Position numbers and translations under genes: made by a program
Notes under the pieces: generated by a model
Seen by the model: the letters and a program-made list of their open reading frames with translations, nothing else
Databases searched by the model: none
Told to the model about the DNA's origin: nothing
Part shown: positions 45,748 through 54,275 of the stretch, one piece after another
How the letters are laid out: each line of letters begins with the position of its first letter
Position numbering within the stretch: position 1 is the first letter of the stretch
Assembly (NCBI RefSeq): GCF_000826085.1
Contig: NZ_CCYM01000003.1
Coordinates: forward strand, 806,001 to 870,000
Length of the DNA: 64,000 bases
From: Nigerium massiliense
Lineage (GTDB): Bacteria > Actinomycetota > Actinomycetes > Propionibacteriales > Propionibacteriaceae
Reading direction: 5' to 3'

Positions 45748-46544
45748 TGGCGGCCTTCACCCACCCGGCGCCGCAGTCCCCCGTCCTGGGGTTCGGGCTG
45801 TTCGCCGACCAGGCGCCCACGGCGGACGCGCTCGCCGCCGCCCTCCTCGACGAGTTCGAGACCGGCGTGACCGTGGAGGCGCAGACCGACAGGTTAGGCC
45901 GTCCCATCCAGGTCGTCGTCGTCCGCACCGACGACGTGGTGATCCTCGTCACGCCCGTCGGCGCCCCCGTCCCGGCCCAGGAGGTGCTGCGCGCGTGCCA
46001 CCCGCTGTGGTGGGACGACACGGATCCCGTCGCGCGGCATCGCGCCCACGTCATCATCGCCGCGACCCCGCCGGACGGACGGCCGGTCGATCGCGCACAG
46101 GCGCTGATGCAGGCCAGCCTGTTCTCGGTGGTCGCGTCGATCGTCATGGAGCAGCCCGGGGCGACCGCGCTCCACTACGGCAACGCCGGCATCACGTTCC
46201 CCGCGGAGCGCTACTCCGGGCTGGTCGTCGACGCCCTCGAGGGCGGCGAGGCGCCCGTCGACGTCTGGACGTCGGTGTGGATGGGACGCAACGACGACGG
46301 CACCGTCACCGCGTGGACGCTGGGCCTGGACACGTTCGGCCACGCCGACCTCACCGTGCAGGGCTCGCCCCTGGAGCCCGAGGAGGTCTTCGAGCGGCTG
46401 GTGTCGCTGGCCGCCTACATCGTGACGACCGGCGCCGTCCTGCTGCCCGGCCAGTCCGTCGGGTACAGCGCCGATCAGCAACTGCCCGTCGAGGCCAGCG
46501 GTTCCCAGATGCACCCGAACGGCGCGTTGCGCATCGTCTGCTGA
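45747..46544 (+). CDS. DUF4261-like protein
   Basis: A 265-residue cytosolic protein with no membrane segment. The pattern resembles DUF4261 proteins: an early VLGFGLFADQAPTADALA, a central HVIIAATPPDG, and a C-terminal AAYIVTTGAVLLPGQSVGYSA with a late RIVC. The family is of unknown function and is often found near immunity or tolerance genes in other bacteria. The start overlaps the bcp stop by one base (TGATG), so co-expression with bcp is likely. The assignment is by eye and only moderate. Confidence 0.6.
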   Translation: MAAFTHPAPQSPVLGFGLFADQAPTADALAAALLDEFETGVTVEAQTDRLGRPIQVVVVRTDDVVILVTPVGAPVPAQEVLRACHPLWWDDTDPVARHRAHVIIAATPPDGRPVDRAQALMQASLFSVVASIVMEQPGATALHYGNAGITFPAERYSGLVVDALEGGEAPVDVWTSVWMGRNDDGTVTAWTLGLDTFGHADLTVQGSPLEPEEVFERLVSLAAYIVTTGAVLLPGQSVGYSADQQLPVEASGSQMHPNGALRIVC

Positions 46545-46550
46545 GCTCGG

Positions 46551-46583
46551 CCTCCCGATGGCGCTGCCGCCCGCGCCGGGAGG
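46551..46583. terminator. Possible hairpin between convergent genes
   Basis: CCTCCC pairs with GGGAGG around an inner GGCGC/GCGCC stem (a GAT bulge and an 8-base loop), between the DUF4261-like gene and the convergent transporter gene. Confidence 0.45.
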
Positions 46584-46627
46584 ACGGCAGGCGCGCGACG
46601 ATGAGCGTTCGGGGACGAGCGCTCGGG

Positions 46628-47809
46628 TCAGAGCAGGCCGACCATGATGCTGGCGATCACCACGGAGCCGACACTCACCGAGGCGAATCCGCCGACCAGC
46701 ATCGGGGCGAGCATCGCGTCCACCAGAGCCTCGCGCTCCTGTGTGGTGCGCCCGACGGACCGGGCGACCTCGTGGGTGAGCAGGTAGTCGGCGGGGAACC
46801 CGTAGGTGGCCGTCAGGCTGACGGCCATGCCGAGCTCGACGCGCAGCTTCAGCAGCTTGGTCGCGATGATCCCTCCGATGAGGATGCCGATGACGCCGAT
46901 GACCAGGATCACCAGGGTCGGGACGATGGCGGCGAGGACGTCGGCCAGGCTCGCCTTGACCAGCGGCGCCATGACCAACGCGATGATCGCGGCCATCGCG
47001 ATCCCGAACGAGTTGGCCTTCTCGAGCGCGCGTTGGGGTGCCAGGCCCAGGGCGGCGGCGATGACGCCGAACACCAGCGCGACGATGGACGACGGCACCT
47101 GCGTCAGCCCCGCCACGAACGTCGCCAGCGCACCGCCGACGCACACGACGAACAACATGAACAGGTGGTTGTCGACCAGCGACTCCGGCATGGTGACCAG
47201 CGTGCGGTGCGACCGGTGCTCCTCGGCGTCCGTCGCGTCGTCGTCCTTCTGGCCGTAGTGCTTCAGGAGCTCGCCGGAGTCGATCAGGTGCTGGGCGTGC
47301 CGGCGCAGCAGGAAGTTCGTCAGGGGCATGGTCGGAAGCGACTGCAGCATCAGGACCATCGAGGGCACGACGAGCACCGAGCCCGTGAGACCGGCCCGGA
47401 CGAGGCCCTGGGTGGTCAGGCCGGTGGCGACGATGCCGCCGGCGAGCGGTCCGGCTCCCGCGACCGAGGTCGCGAAACCGAACAGCGGCGTCACGACCGC
47501 CACGATCGCCAGGACGGCCACCAGCATGGCCGCGAACGTGATGATGACCGACCGCCACTGCTGTAGGAGTTGCCTCAGCGGCAGCAGGGTGCCCATGTGG
47601 AACAGCAGGGGTCCGGTGGTGATGGTGTAGACCTGCAGCAACAGGGAGTCGTCGATGACGCCCTGGGGCACAAGGCCGGCCTTCGCCACGACGAAGATGC
47701 CGAGCATCGCGACGAGCAGGCTCGGGACGCGGGCCTTCGACCAGATGGAGACGAGTTCACCGAGCGCGATGAACGCGGTGACGATGACGATCGCGTAGAC
47801 AGGGTTCAT
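46628..47809 (-). CDS. Polytopic transport protein, substrate unknown
   Basis: A 393-residue membrane protein with ten or more hydrophobic helices in two similar halves, separated by a hydrophilic cytosolic loop rich in Asp/Glu/His (KDDDATDAEEHRSHR, near residue 190-205). Glycine-rich helix breaks such as AGGIVATGLTTQGLVRAGL and GGFASVSVGSVVIASIM recall GltS-like and ion-coupled symporters with internal repeats, but I cannot name the family. ATG 47809 is used. It is divergent from the OsmC-family gene. Confidence 0.6.
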   Translation of the reverse strand: MNPVYAIVIVTAFIALGELVSIWSKARVPSLLVAMLGIFVVAKAGLVPQGVIDDSLLLQVYTITTGPLLFHMGTLLPLRQLLQQWRSVIITFAAMLVAVLAIVAVVTPLFGFATSVAGAGPLAGGIVATGLTTQGLVRAGLTGSVLVVPSMVLMLQSLPTMPLTNFLLRRHAQHLIDSGELLKHYGQKDDDATDAEEHRSHRTLVTMPESLVDNHLFMLFVVCVGGALATFVAGLTQVPSSIVALVFGVIAAALGLAPQRALEKANSFGIAMAAIIALVMAPLVKASLADVLAAIVPTLVILVIGVIGILIGGIIATKLLKLRVELGMAVSLTATYGFPADYLLTHEVARSVGRTTQEREALVDAMLAPMLVGGFASVSVGSVVIASIMVGLL

Positions 47810-48047
47810 GGTTGGTCCTTGGGGCTGTGCTCACGAAGATCAACACCCGGCCGTGCAGGACCGGATCCGCCCGCGCTCGTCGCAGGCGCTTCTTTCGCTC
47901 ACCCCCGACCGGTCGCGGTCACGGGCTGGCGGCCACACTAAAGCGGATCGCGACGACTTCTCACCTGTCGACAGTATGCGAGACCTTCGGAGCGCGCCTC
48001 GCGGGATACTCGATCGCGTCGACGACGCACGATTCGAGGAGAGATCC

Positions 48048-48515
48048 ATGAGCACGCAACCCGACGATTCCTTCCCGCTCCCGACGAACTTCGGACCCGG
48101 CAGCGTCTGGGCGGACCGCGTCGGCGAGCGCACGCTGGTCGGCCGCACCCAACGCGGGGTCGAGATCCCGATCGGCACGGGCGAGGGCGAGGTCTCCCCC
48201 GGCGAGCTGTTGAAGCTCGCGCTGATCGGCTGCGCGGGCATGTCCGCCGACTTCGCCATCGGACGCCGTCTCGGCCCCGACTTCCGGATGCGCCTGTTCG
48301 CGCACGGCCTGTCCGACAAGGACACCAACCGCTACCCCGAGATCGCCGAGGAGATCCAACTCGACCTCGCCGGGCTGGACGCCGACGGGCTCGAACGGCT
48401 GCGCGCCGTCATCGACCGCGCGATCGCCGCCGGATGCACGGTCGAGCGGACGGTCGTCCCGGGGGCGGCCGTTCGTCACCGTCTGCTCGATCCGCAGGAA
48501 TTGTCGGAGCCCTGA
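48048..48515 (+). CDS. OsmC/Ohr-family protein
   Basis: A 155-residue OsmC-fold protein. The conserved central helix is GELLKLALIGCAGMSADFAIGRRL, split here at GELLKLALIGC, with the redox Cys near residue 63. A C-terminal helix AVIDRAIAAGCTVERTV carries a second Cys near 125, as in thiol peroxidases that reduce organic hydroperoxides. ATG 48048 has GAGGAGAG upstream. It ends 42 bases before the FGGY kinase; a shared transcript is possible. Confidence 0.75.
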   Translation: MSTQPDDSFPLPTNFGPGSVWADRVGERTLVGRTQRGVEIPIGTGEGEVSPGELLKLALIGCAGMSADFAIGRRLGPDFRMRLFAHGLSDKDTNRYPEIAEEIQLDLAGLDADGLERLRAVIDRAIAAGCTVERTVVPGAAVRHRLLDPQELSEP

Positions 48516-48557
48516 TCTAGGGTGAAAGGCGAATCGATCGACAAGGGAGTGAGATTG

Positions 48558-50147
48558 ATGAGCGACGTCTTCATGGGCATCGACCTCGGCACCGGAGGCG
48601 CCCGCGTCGGGCTGTTCGACGAGGCGGGGACGCCGATCGCGTTCCGCGATTCCACGGTGCGGTCGTCCTACCCGCGCCAGGGCTGGATGGAGCAGGACGC
48701 CGACGAGTGGTGGTCAGCCCTGAGGAGCTCGGTGCACGACGTGCTGGCGAGCTCGGGGGTCGCCCCGTCCGACATCGTGGGCATCGGCTACGACGCGCAC
48801 TCGGCGTCGCTCGTGGCGGTGGACGCCGACGCGAAGCCGTTGCGTCCGGGCATCATGTGGGCCGACGTCCGCGCTGCGGAGCAGGCGGCCCGGGCTGGCG
48901 AGATCGACCACTGGGCGCGGCTGTACAACGGCGGCGGAGAGGACGCCGTCTCCGCGGAGTGGTTCATCTACAAGGCGCTGTGGGTCAAAGAGAACGAGCC
49001 CGACGTCTGGGCGAAGGCGCGCTGGGTGCTGGACGCCCCCGACTGGATCGGTCTCAAGCTCACCGGCGAAGCAGCGACCAACATCACCAGCGCCTCTCTG
49101 AAGATGCACCACAACAACGATCACGGCGGCTGGCCCACCGACTTCTACGCCCAGCTCGGCCTCGACGACCTGCTGACCAAGGTGCCTGAGACCGTGAACC
49201 CGCTCGGCGAGCGCCTCGGCACCCTCACCGCCGAGGCCGCTGAGGAGCTGGGCCTGGCCGAGGGCACCCCGGTCGCCCAGGGCACCATCGACGCCGAGGC
49301 CGGCATGATCGGCATGAACGTGCTCGAGCCCGGCAAGATGGCGCTCATCACCGGGTCGAGTAACTGCCTGCTCGCCCAGGCGGCCGACCCGCTGTTCGGC
49401 CCGGGCCTCGTGGGCTCCCACACCGACGCGGTGCTGCCTGGCCAGTACACGGTCGAGGCGTCGCAGTCGTCCACCGGCTCGGTGGTTCGTTGGTTCCTCG
49501 AGACCTACGCCCGCGACCTGGTCGACGCCGAGGCCGCGGGCGGGGCGTCCGCGTACGACGTGCTGAACGAGGAATCCCGCGACATCCCGCCCGGCTCGGA
49601 CGGCGTCCTGGTGACCGAGTACTTCCAGGGGAACCGCAGCCCGTACGTCGACGCGAAGGCCCGGGGCACGATCACCGGCCTGAGCCTCCACCACACCCGC
49701 GCGCACCTCTACCACGCGGTGCAGGAGGCCACCTGCCACGGGCTCGAGCTCAACCTGCGCACGCTCCGCGGGCTGGGCTACGAGACGAAGCAGCTCGTGG
49801 CCTGCGGGGGCGCGCTGTCGAGCCCGGCGTGGATGCAGATGCACGCCGATGTCACCGGCATGGACATCACGATCACGCAGGTGCAGGACGGCCCGACGCT
49901 GGGCTCGGCGATCCTGGGCGCGGTCGCGTCCGGGCGGTTCGCGAGCATCCCCGACGCCGCGGCCGCGATGGTGCACCAGAAGGCCGTGGTCTCTCCCGAC
50001 CCCCAGCGTCACGAGGAGTACACGTTCTGGACGGAGCAGTACGCCGCCATCCACCCGGCTGTCCGCGGCATCCAGCACGCCGTCTCCGACCACCTGTCCC
50101 GCCAGGGACGTTCCGCCGCCCAGCCCCCGAAGGAGCACCAGTCATGA
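48558..50147 (+). CDS. FGGY-family carbohydrate kinase
   Basis: A 529-residue sugar kinase with the duplicated actin-like ATPase fold: FMGIDLGTGGARVGLFDEAG at the start, GIGYDAHSASLVAVD near residue 75, GTIDAEAGMIGMN near 245 and LVACGGALSSPAW near 420. It is closest in pattern to ribulokinase/FGGY proteins rather than xylulokinase. ATG 48558 lies just after a GGGAG site; the longer frame to 48522 has no better signal. It overlaps the following AraM-like gene (ATGA), and such kinase-AraM pairs are known in arabinose and pentitol catabolism. The substrate is not determined. Confidence 0.82.
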   Translation: MSDVFMGIDLGTGGARVGLFDEAGTPIAFRDSTVRSSYPRQGWMEQDADEWWSALRSSVHDVLASSGVAPSDIVGIGYDAHSASLVAVDADAKPLRPGIMWADVRAAEQAARAGEIDHWARLYNGGGEDAVSAEWFIYKALWVKENEPDVWAKARWVLDAPDWIGLKLTGEAATNITSASLKMHHNNDHGGWPTDFYAQLGLDDLLTKVPETVNPLGERLGTLTAEAAEELGLAEGTPVAQGTIDAEAGMIGMNVLEPGKMALITGSSNCLLAQAADPLFGPGLVGSHTDAVLPGQYTVEASQSSTGSVVRWFLETYARDLVDAEAAGGASAYDVLNEESRDIPPGSDGVLVTEYFQGNRSPYVDAKARGTITGLSLHHTRAHLYHAVQEATCHGLELNLRTLRGLGYETKQLVACGGALSSPAWMQMHADVTGMDITITQVQDGPTLGSAILGAVASGRFASIPDAAAAMVHQKAVVSPDPQRHEEYTFWTEQYAAIHPAVRGIQHAVSDHLSRQGRSAAQPPKEHQS

Positions 50148-51490
50148 GCAACGAACAGATCGACCGGGCCGTCGCCAAGGCCAAGGACACCGACGTGGTC
50201 GAGGTCGGCCGGGGGCTCCTGCCCGACAGCGGGCGCGTCATCGCCGACGGCCTCCTGCGGCAGGGAAAGCCGGCGATGCTCGTGGCCGACGGCAACACTT
50301 GGGACGCCGCGGGCGCCGCGGTCGAGCGCTCGTCGCGCGAGGCCGGCGCCGACCTCGTCGAGCCGTTGATCTACCCGGCGAAGCCGACGCTGTACGCCGC
50401 TTACGAGCGCGCCGAAGAGGTGCGCGACCGGCTGCGCGAAACCGGTTCCCTGGGCGTCGCGATCGGATCGGGAACGCTCAACGACATCGTGAAGCTGGCC
50501 TCCGGCGAGCTCGACCAGCCCTACGCGGTCGTCGGGACGGCCGCGTCCATGGACGGCTACAGCGGCTTCGGCGCACCGATGACCCGCGACGGAATCAAGA
50601 TCACCATGCCCTGTCCGGCACCGAAGGTGGTGGTCTTCGACGTCGAGGTCGCCGCGGGCGCGCCGACGGCGATGGCGGCTTCCGGGTACGGCGACCTGTC
50701 GGCGAAGATCCCGGCCGGAGCCGACTGGATCTTGGCGGACGCCGCGGGCGTCGACCCCATCGACCCGCTGGCGTGGGAGCTGGTGCAGTCCGGCGTCCGC
50801 GAGGCTCTGTCGCGCCCGGCCGAACTCGCTGCGGGCGTGCCCGACGCGTTCGAGGGGCTGTGCAGCGGGCTGGTGCTCTCGGGGCTGGCGATGCAGGTCG
50901 CCCAGGGCACCCGGCCGGCGTCCGGCGCCGAGCACTACTTCAGCCACCTGTGGGAGCTCGACCACCTCGGCGCCGACCAGGATCCGCCGCTCAGCCACGG
51001 CTTCAAGGTCGCGATCGGCACGCTGGCGATGACCGCGTTCTACGAGGCGTTCCTGCGTCGCGACCTGTCCCGGGTCGACCTGGACGCCGTGGTCGACCGG
51101 TGGCCGTCCTGGGAGCAGGTGGCGGCCGACATCAACGCCACGATGACCGGGCCGCTGATTCAAAAGGGCCTCAACGAGACCAAGGAGAAGTACGTCGACG
51201 CGGCAGGCCTGCGCGTTCGCCTGGGCCGGCTACGCGACGCGTGGTCAGACATCCGGCCGCGGCTCGACCAGCAGCTGATGCCCGCCCGCGAGCTGCAGCG
51301 CATGCTCGGCGAGGCAGGGGCGCCGACGCGTCCGGAAGACATCGGCCTGACGGCCGACGACGTCCGGCAGACCTTCCCGCGAGCGATGTACTACCGGTCG
51401 CGCTACACGGTGCTCGACGTCGCGCGCGAATTGGGCTGGTTCGACGAGATCGTCACGGAGATGTTCGCGCCCGGCGGGCTGTGGTCATGA
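50144..51490 (+). CDS. Glycerol-1-phosphate dehydrogenase-like polyol-phosphate dehydrogenase (AraM/EgsA family)
   Basis: A 448-residue NAD(P)-dependent, metal-requiring dehydrogenase. The nucleotide motif is VAIGSGTLNDIVK near residue 107-118, followed by AASMDGYSG (Asp137). The metal ligands are GAEHYFSHLWE near 262-271 and SHGFKVAIGT (His285). The family includes bacterial AraM and archaeal G1P dehydrogenase. The C-terminal 110 residues form a helical extension. Translational coupling to the FGGY kinase suggests the substrate is a ketose or polyol phosphate made by that kinase. Confidence 0.84.
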   Translation: MSNEQIDRAVAKAKDTDVVEVGRGLLPDSGRVIADGLLRQGKPAMLVADGNTWDAAGAAVERSSREAGADLVEPLIYPAKPTLYAAYERAEEVRDRLRETGSLGVAIGSGTLNDIVKLASGELDQPYAVVGTAASMDGYSGFGAPMTRDGIKITMPCPAPKVVVFDVEVAAGAPTAMAASGYGDLSAKIPAGADWILADAAGVDPIDPLAWELVQSGVREALSRPAELAAGVPDAFEGLCSGLVLSGLAMQVAQGTRPASGAEHYFSHLWELDHLGADQDPPLSHGFKVAIGTLAMTAFYEAFLRRDLSRVDLDAVVDRWPSWEQVAADINATMTGPLIQKGLNETKEKYVDAAGLRVRLGRLRDAWSDIRPRLDQQLMPARELQRMLGEAGAPTRPEDIGLTADDVRQTFPRAMYYRSRYTVLDVARELGWFDEIVTEMFAPGGLWS

Positions 51491-51621
51491 ACCACAACAT
51501 GCTCGTAACACGGGCACAACGATCTCGAAACGTGGCTGAGGAGACTGGAGACCAAGCAGCGGCCAGCCGTCAGTGACGGTCAGCCCAACCGGGGTCGGCC
51601 GCCTTGTGAGAGGAGGCCGTC

Positions 51622-51756
51622 ATGGCTGTTGTCACCAACCTCAACTCCCCTGCGCTGCGCCGCGCCCTGCTCGGCTCCCAGCGGGTCCCGAGGCCGGCCG
51701 AGGCGCGACCCGAGACACGGGCCGCCGCAGCCTCGGCGCAGCCGGCCGCGTCTTGA
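51622..51756 (+). CDS. Small ORF upstream of prpD
   Basis: A 44-codon frame with a very good AGGAGG at 5-base spacing. The product is rich in Ala, Arg and Pro (MAVVTNLNSPALRRALLG at the start) with no membrane helix. It sits 42 bases before prpD in the 308-base gap 51491-51798, which otherwise shows only a marginal 29-codon frame. It may be a regulatory leader peptide or a small protein; no family is recognised. Confidence 0.4.
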   Translation: MAVVTNLNSPALRRALLGSQRVPRPAEARPETRAAAASAQPAAS

Positions 51757-51798
51757 CGGGTGGCCTCGCCGGGCACGCTTTTTTGGGAGACTGGGCGC

Positions 51799-53310
51799 AT
51801 GCAGAAGCTCACGGTCCGTCCTGAACAGCCCGGCGAGGTCCTCTCCCGCGAGCGCCAGCTGGCGTGGGCTCTCGCCACGATGGCCGCGGAGCGCGTCCCG
51901 GTCGAGGCCGACGTCTCCGACATGGTCGTCAACCGGGTGATCGATGACTTCGCGGTCGCCGCGGCCTCCCTGGGCCGCCGCCCGGTGCGGGCGGCACTGG
52001 ACGCCGCGCTGGCCCACCCGCCGACGTCCGGTGGGCGCGGGGCTGCGTTGTTCGGGCGCCGCGCGGACCACCGCGTGGCGCCGGAGTGGGCGGCCTACGC
52101 GAACGGGACGGCCGTCCGCGAGCTCGACTTCCACGACACGTATCTGGCGGCCGAGTACTCGCACCCCGGCGACAACATCCCGCCGCTTGTCGCCGTCGCG
52201 CAGCACCTGCGCCGCCCCGGAGCCGATCTGGTCGCCGGCATCGTCACCGCCTACGAGGTGCAGATCCGGTTGGTGCAGGCGATCAGCCTCCACGCGCACG
52301 CGATCGACCACGTCGCGCACCTCGCCCCCGCGACGGCCGCAGGCATCGGCACGATGCTGGGCCTGCCCGCCGAGGTGATCTATCAGGCGATCGGGCAGGC
52401 GCTGCACACGACCACCGCCACGCGCCAGTCGCGCAAGGGCGCCATCTCGTCGTGGAAGGCCAACGCGCCCGGGTTCGCCACCAAGGCGGCGATCGAGGCC
52501 GTCGACCGGTGCCTTCGCGGCGAGGGCAGCCCGTCCCCGATCTACGAGGGCGCCGACGGCGTGATCGCACAGCTGCTGGACGGGCCGGAGGCGTCCTACG
52601 AGATCGAGCTGCCCGAGCCCGGCGAGCCGCGCCGCGCGATCCTGCTCAGTTACACCAAGGAGCACTCGGCCGAATACCAGGCGCAGGCCTGGATCGATCT
52701 GGCCCGGCGCCTGCGCGCCGAACACCCGGAGGCGTCCGACCCGAAGAGCGTTGCCCGCATCACGCTGCACACGTCCCACCACACCCACAAGGTGATCGGC
52801 ACCGGCGCGAACGACCCGCAGAAGTTCGACCCGGACGCCTCGCGGGAGACCCTCGACCACTCGCTGCCCTACATCCTCGCGGTCGCGCTGCAGGACGGGG
52901 CGTGGCACCACGTGGACTCCTACTCGCCCGAGCGCGCTCACCGGCCCGACACCGTGGCGCTGTGGCGCTCGATCGCCACGGTGGAGGATCCGGAGTGGAC
53001 GCGGCGCTACCACGAGGGCTCCTCTGCGGCCTACGGCGGCCGCATCGAGGTGGAGTTGCGGGACGGCCGCGTCCTGTCCGACGAGATCGCCGTGGCGGAC
53101 GCCCATCCCGCCGGCGCCCGGCCCTTCGCTCGCGCGCAGTACGAGGACAAGTTCCGCACGCTTGCCGGGCCCGTGCTGGGCGCCGCGGAGTGCGACCGCG
53201 TGTTGGGCCTGGCCGGGCGGCTCCCCGATCTGGACGCCGACGAGGTCGCCGGGCTGACGATCGTCGGCCCCGACCCCGACGCCGCCCCGCGCACGTCCGG
53301 CATCTTCTGA
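51799..53310 (+). CDS. prpD: 2-methylcitrate dehydratase PrpD
   Basis: A 503-residue MmgE/PrpD-family protein that dehydrates 2-methylcitrate to cis-2-methylaconitate in propionate catabolism. Typical segments are [25 protein letters not shown] (split: [15 protein letters not shown] near 115), [20 protein letters not shown] and [20 protein letters not shown]. It is of the longer actinobacterial PrpD type. ATG 51799 is used although no strong ribosome-binding site is visible. It is followed by prpB, 11 bases away. Confidence 0.9.
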   Translation: MQKLTVRPEQPGEVLSRERQLAWALATMAAERVPVEADVSDMVVNRVIDDFAVAAASLGRRPVRAALDAALAHPPTSGGRGAALFGRRADHRVAPEWAAYANGTAVRELDFHDTYLAAEYSHPGDNIPPLVAVAQHLRRPGADLVAGIVTAYEVQIRLVQAISLHAHAIDHVAHLAPATAAGIGTMLGLPAEVIYQAIGQALHTTTATRQSRKGAISSWKANAPGFATKAAIEAVDRCLRGEGSPSPIYEGADGVIAQLLDGPEASYEIELPEPGEPRRAILLSYTKEHSAEYQAQAWIDLARRLRAEHPEASDPKSVARITLHTSHHTHKVIGTGANDPQKFDPDASRETLDHSLPYILAVALQDGAWHHVDSYSPERAHRPDTVALWRSIATVEDPEWTRRYHEGSSAAYGGRIEVELRDGRVLSDEIAVADAHPAGARPFARAQYEDKFRTLAGPVLGAAECDRVLGLAGRLPDLDADEVAGLTIVGPDPDAAPRTSGIF

Positions 53311-53321
53311 CAGGAGCACCC

Positions 53322-54221
53322 ATGCTGTACTCGACGCTCACTCCGTCCGACAAGCGCAAACGCCTTCGCGAGGGGTTCGCCTCGGGCGCCGTCCAGCGGT
53401 TCCCGGGCGCGTTCACTCCCCTGGCCGGGCGACTCATCGAGCGGCACGGTTTCGAGGGGGTCTACCTCTCCGGTGCGGTGATGGCGAACGAGTTGGGGCT
53501 GCCCGACGTCGGCCTCACCACGCTCACCGAGGTCGCGACGCGGGCCCGCCAGGTGAGCCGGGTCACCGACCTGCCGGTGCTGGTGGACGCCGACACCGGC
53601 TTCGGCGAGCCGATGAACGTGGCCCGCACCGTCCAAGAACTCGAGGACGCCGGCGTGGCCGCACTGCACCTCGAGGACCAGGTCAACCCCAAGCGCTGCG
53701 GCCACCTCGACGGCAAGCAGGTCGTCGACGAGGCCACCGCGGTCGGGCGCATCGCCGCCGCGGCGAGGGCGCGCCGCGATTCGGACCTCGTCATCATGGC
53801 CCGCACGGACATCCGGGCGGTCGACGGGTTGGACGCCGCGATCCGCCGCTGCCGCGCGCTCGTGGACGCCGGCGCGGACGCCCTGTTTCCCGAGGCGCTG
53901 ACGAGCCTGGCCGAGTTCGAGGCCGTGTGCGCGGCGGTGGACGTCCCGGTGCTCGCCAACATGACCGAGTTCGGAAAGTCGGAGCTGTTCAGCGTCGACG
54001 AGTTGGCGGGCGTGGGAGTGGCGCTGGTGATCTGGCCGGTGTCGCTGCTGCGGCTGGCGATGGGCGCGGCCGATCGGGCGCTCGGCGATCTGGCGGCGTC
54101 CGGTCACTTGCGCGATCACGTCCCGGCGATGCAGACCCGCGACGAGCTCTACGACCTCGTCGACTACGCCGGTTACGCCGCGTTCGACACCGGCGTGTGG
54201 GAGAGCACCGGACGCGCCTGA
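53322..54221 (+). CDS. prpB: 2-methylisocitrate lyase PrpB
   Basis: A 299-residue isocitrate-lyase-superfamily TIM barrel that splits 2-methylisocitrate into pyruvate and succinate. Signature: NPKRCGHLDGK with catalytic Cys126; LVDADTGFGEP near 87-97; and IMARTDIRAVDGLD near 160. ATG 53322 has CAGGAG 6 bases upstream. Together with prpD it forms a two-gene operon; the methylcitrate synthase (prpC) is not in this window. Confidence 0.93.
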   Translation: MLYSTLTPSDKRKRLREGFASGAVQRFPGAFTPLAGRLIERHGFEGVYLSGAVMANELGLPDVGLTTLTEVATRARQVSRVTDLPVLVDADTGFGEPMNVARTVQELEDAGVAALHLEDQVNPKRCGHLDGKQVVDEATAVGRIAAAARARRDSDLVIMARTDIRAVDGLDAAIRRCRALVDAGADALFPEALTSLAEFEAVCAAVDVPVLANMTEFGKSELFSVDELAGVGVALVIWPVSLLRLAMGAADRALGDLAASGHLRDHVPAMQTRDELYDLVDYAGYAAFDTGVWESTGRA

Positions 54222-54228
54222 GACAGGA

Positions 54229-54260
54229 ACGGCCCGCCCGGAAGATTCCGGACGGGCCGT
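54229..54260. terminator. Hairpin between prpB and convergent MFS gene
   Basis: ACGGCCCG pairs with CGGGCCGT; after one mismatch the stem continues as CCGG. It lies between the convergent ends at 54221 and 54276. Confidence 0.65.
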
Positions 54261-54275
54261 CGAGCACGCCAGCGA

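Noticed and set aside
51487..51576. A 29-codon frame overlapping the AraM-like stop
   Set aside because: It has no ribosome-binding site or similarity; probably chance.
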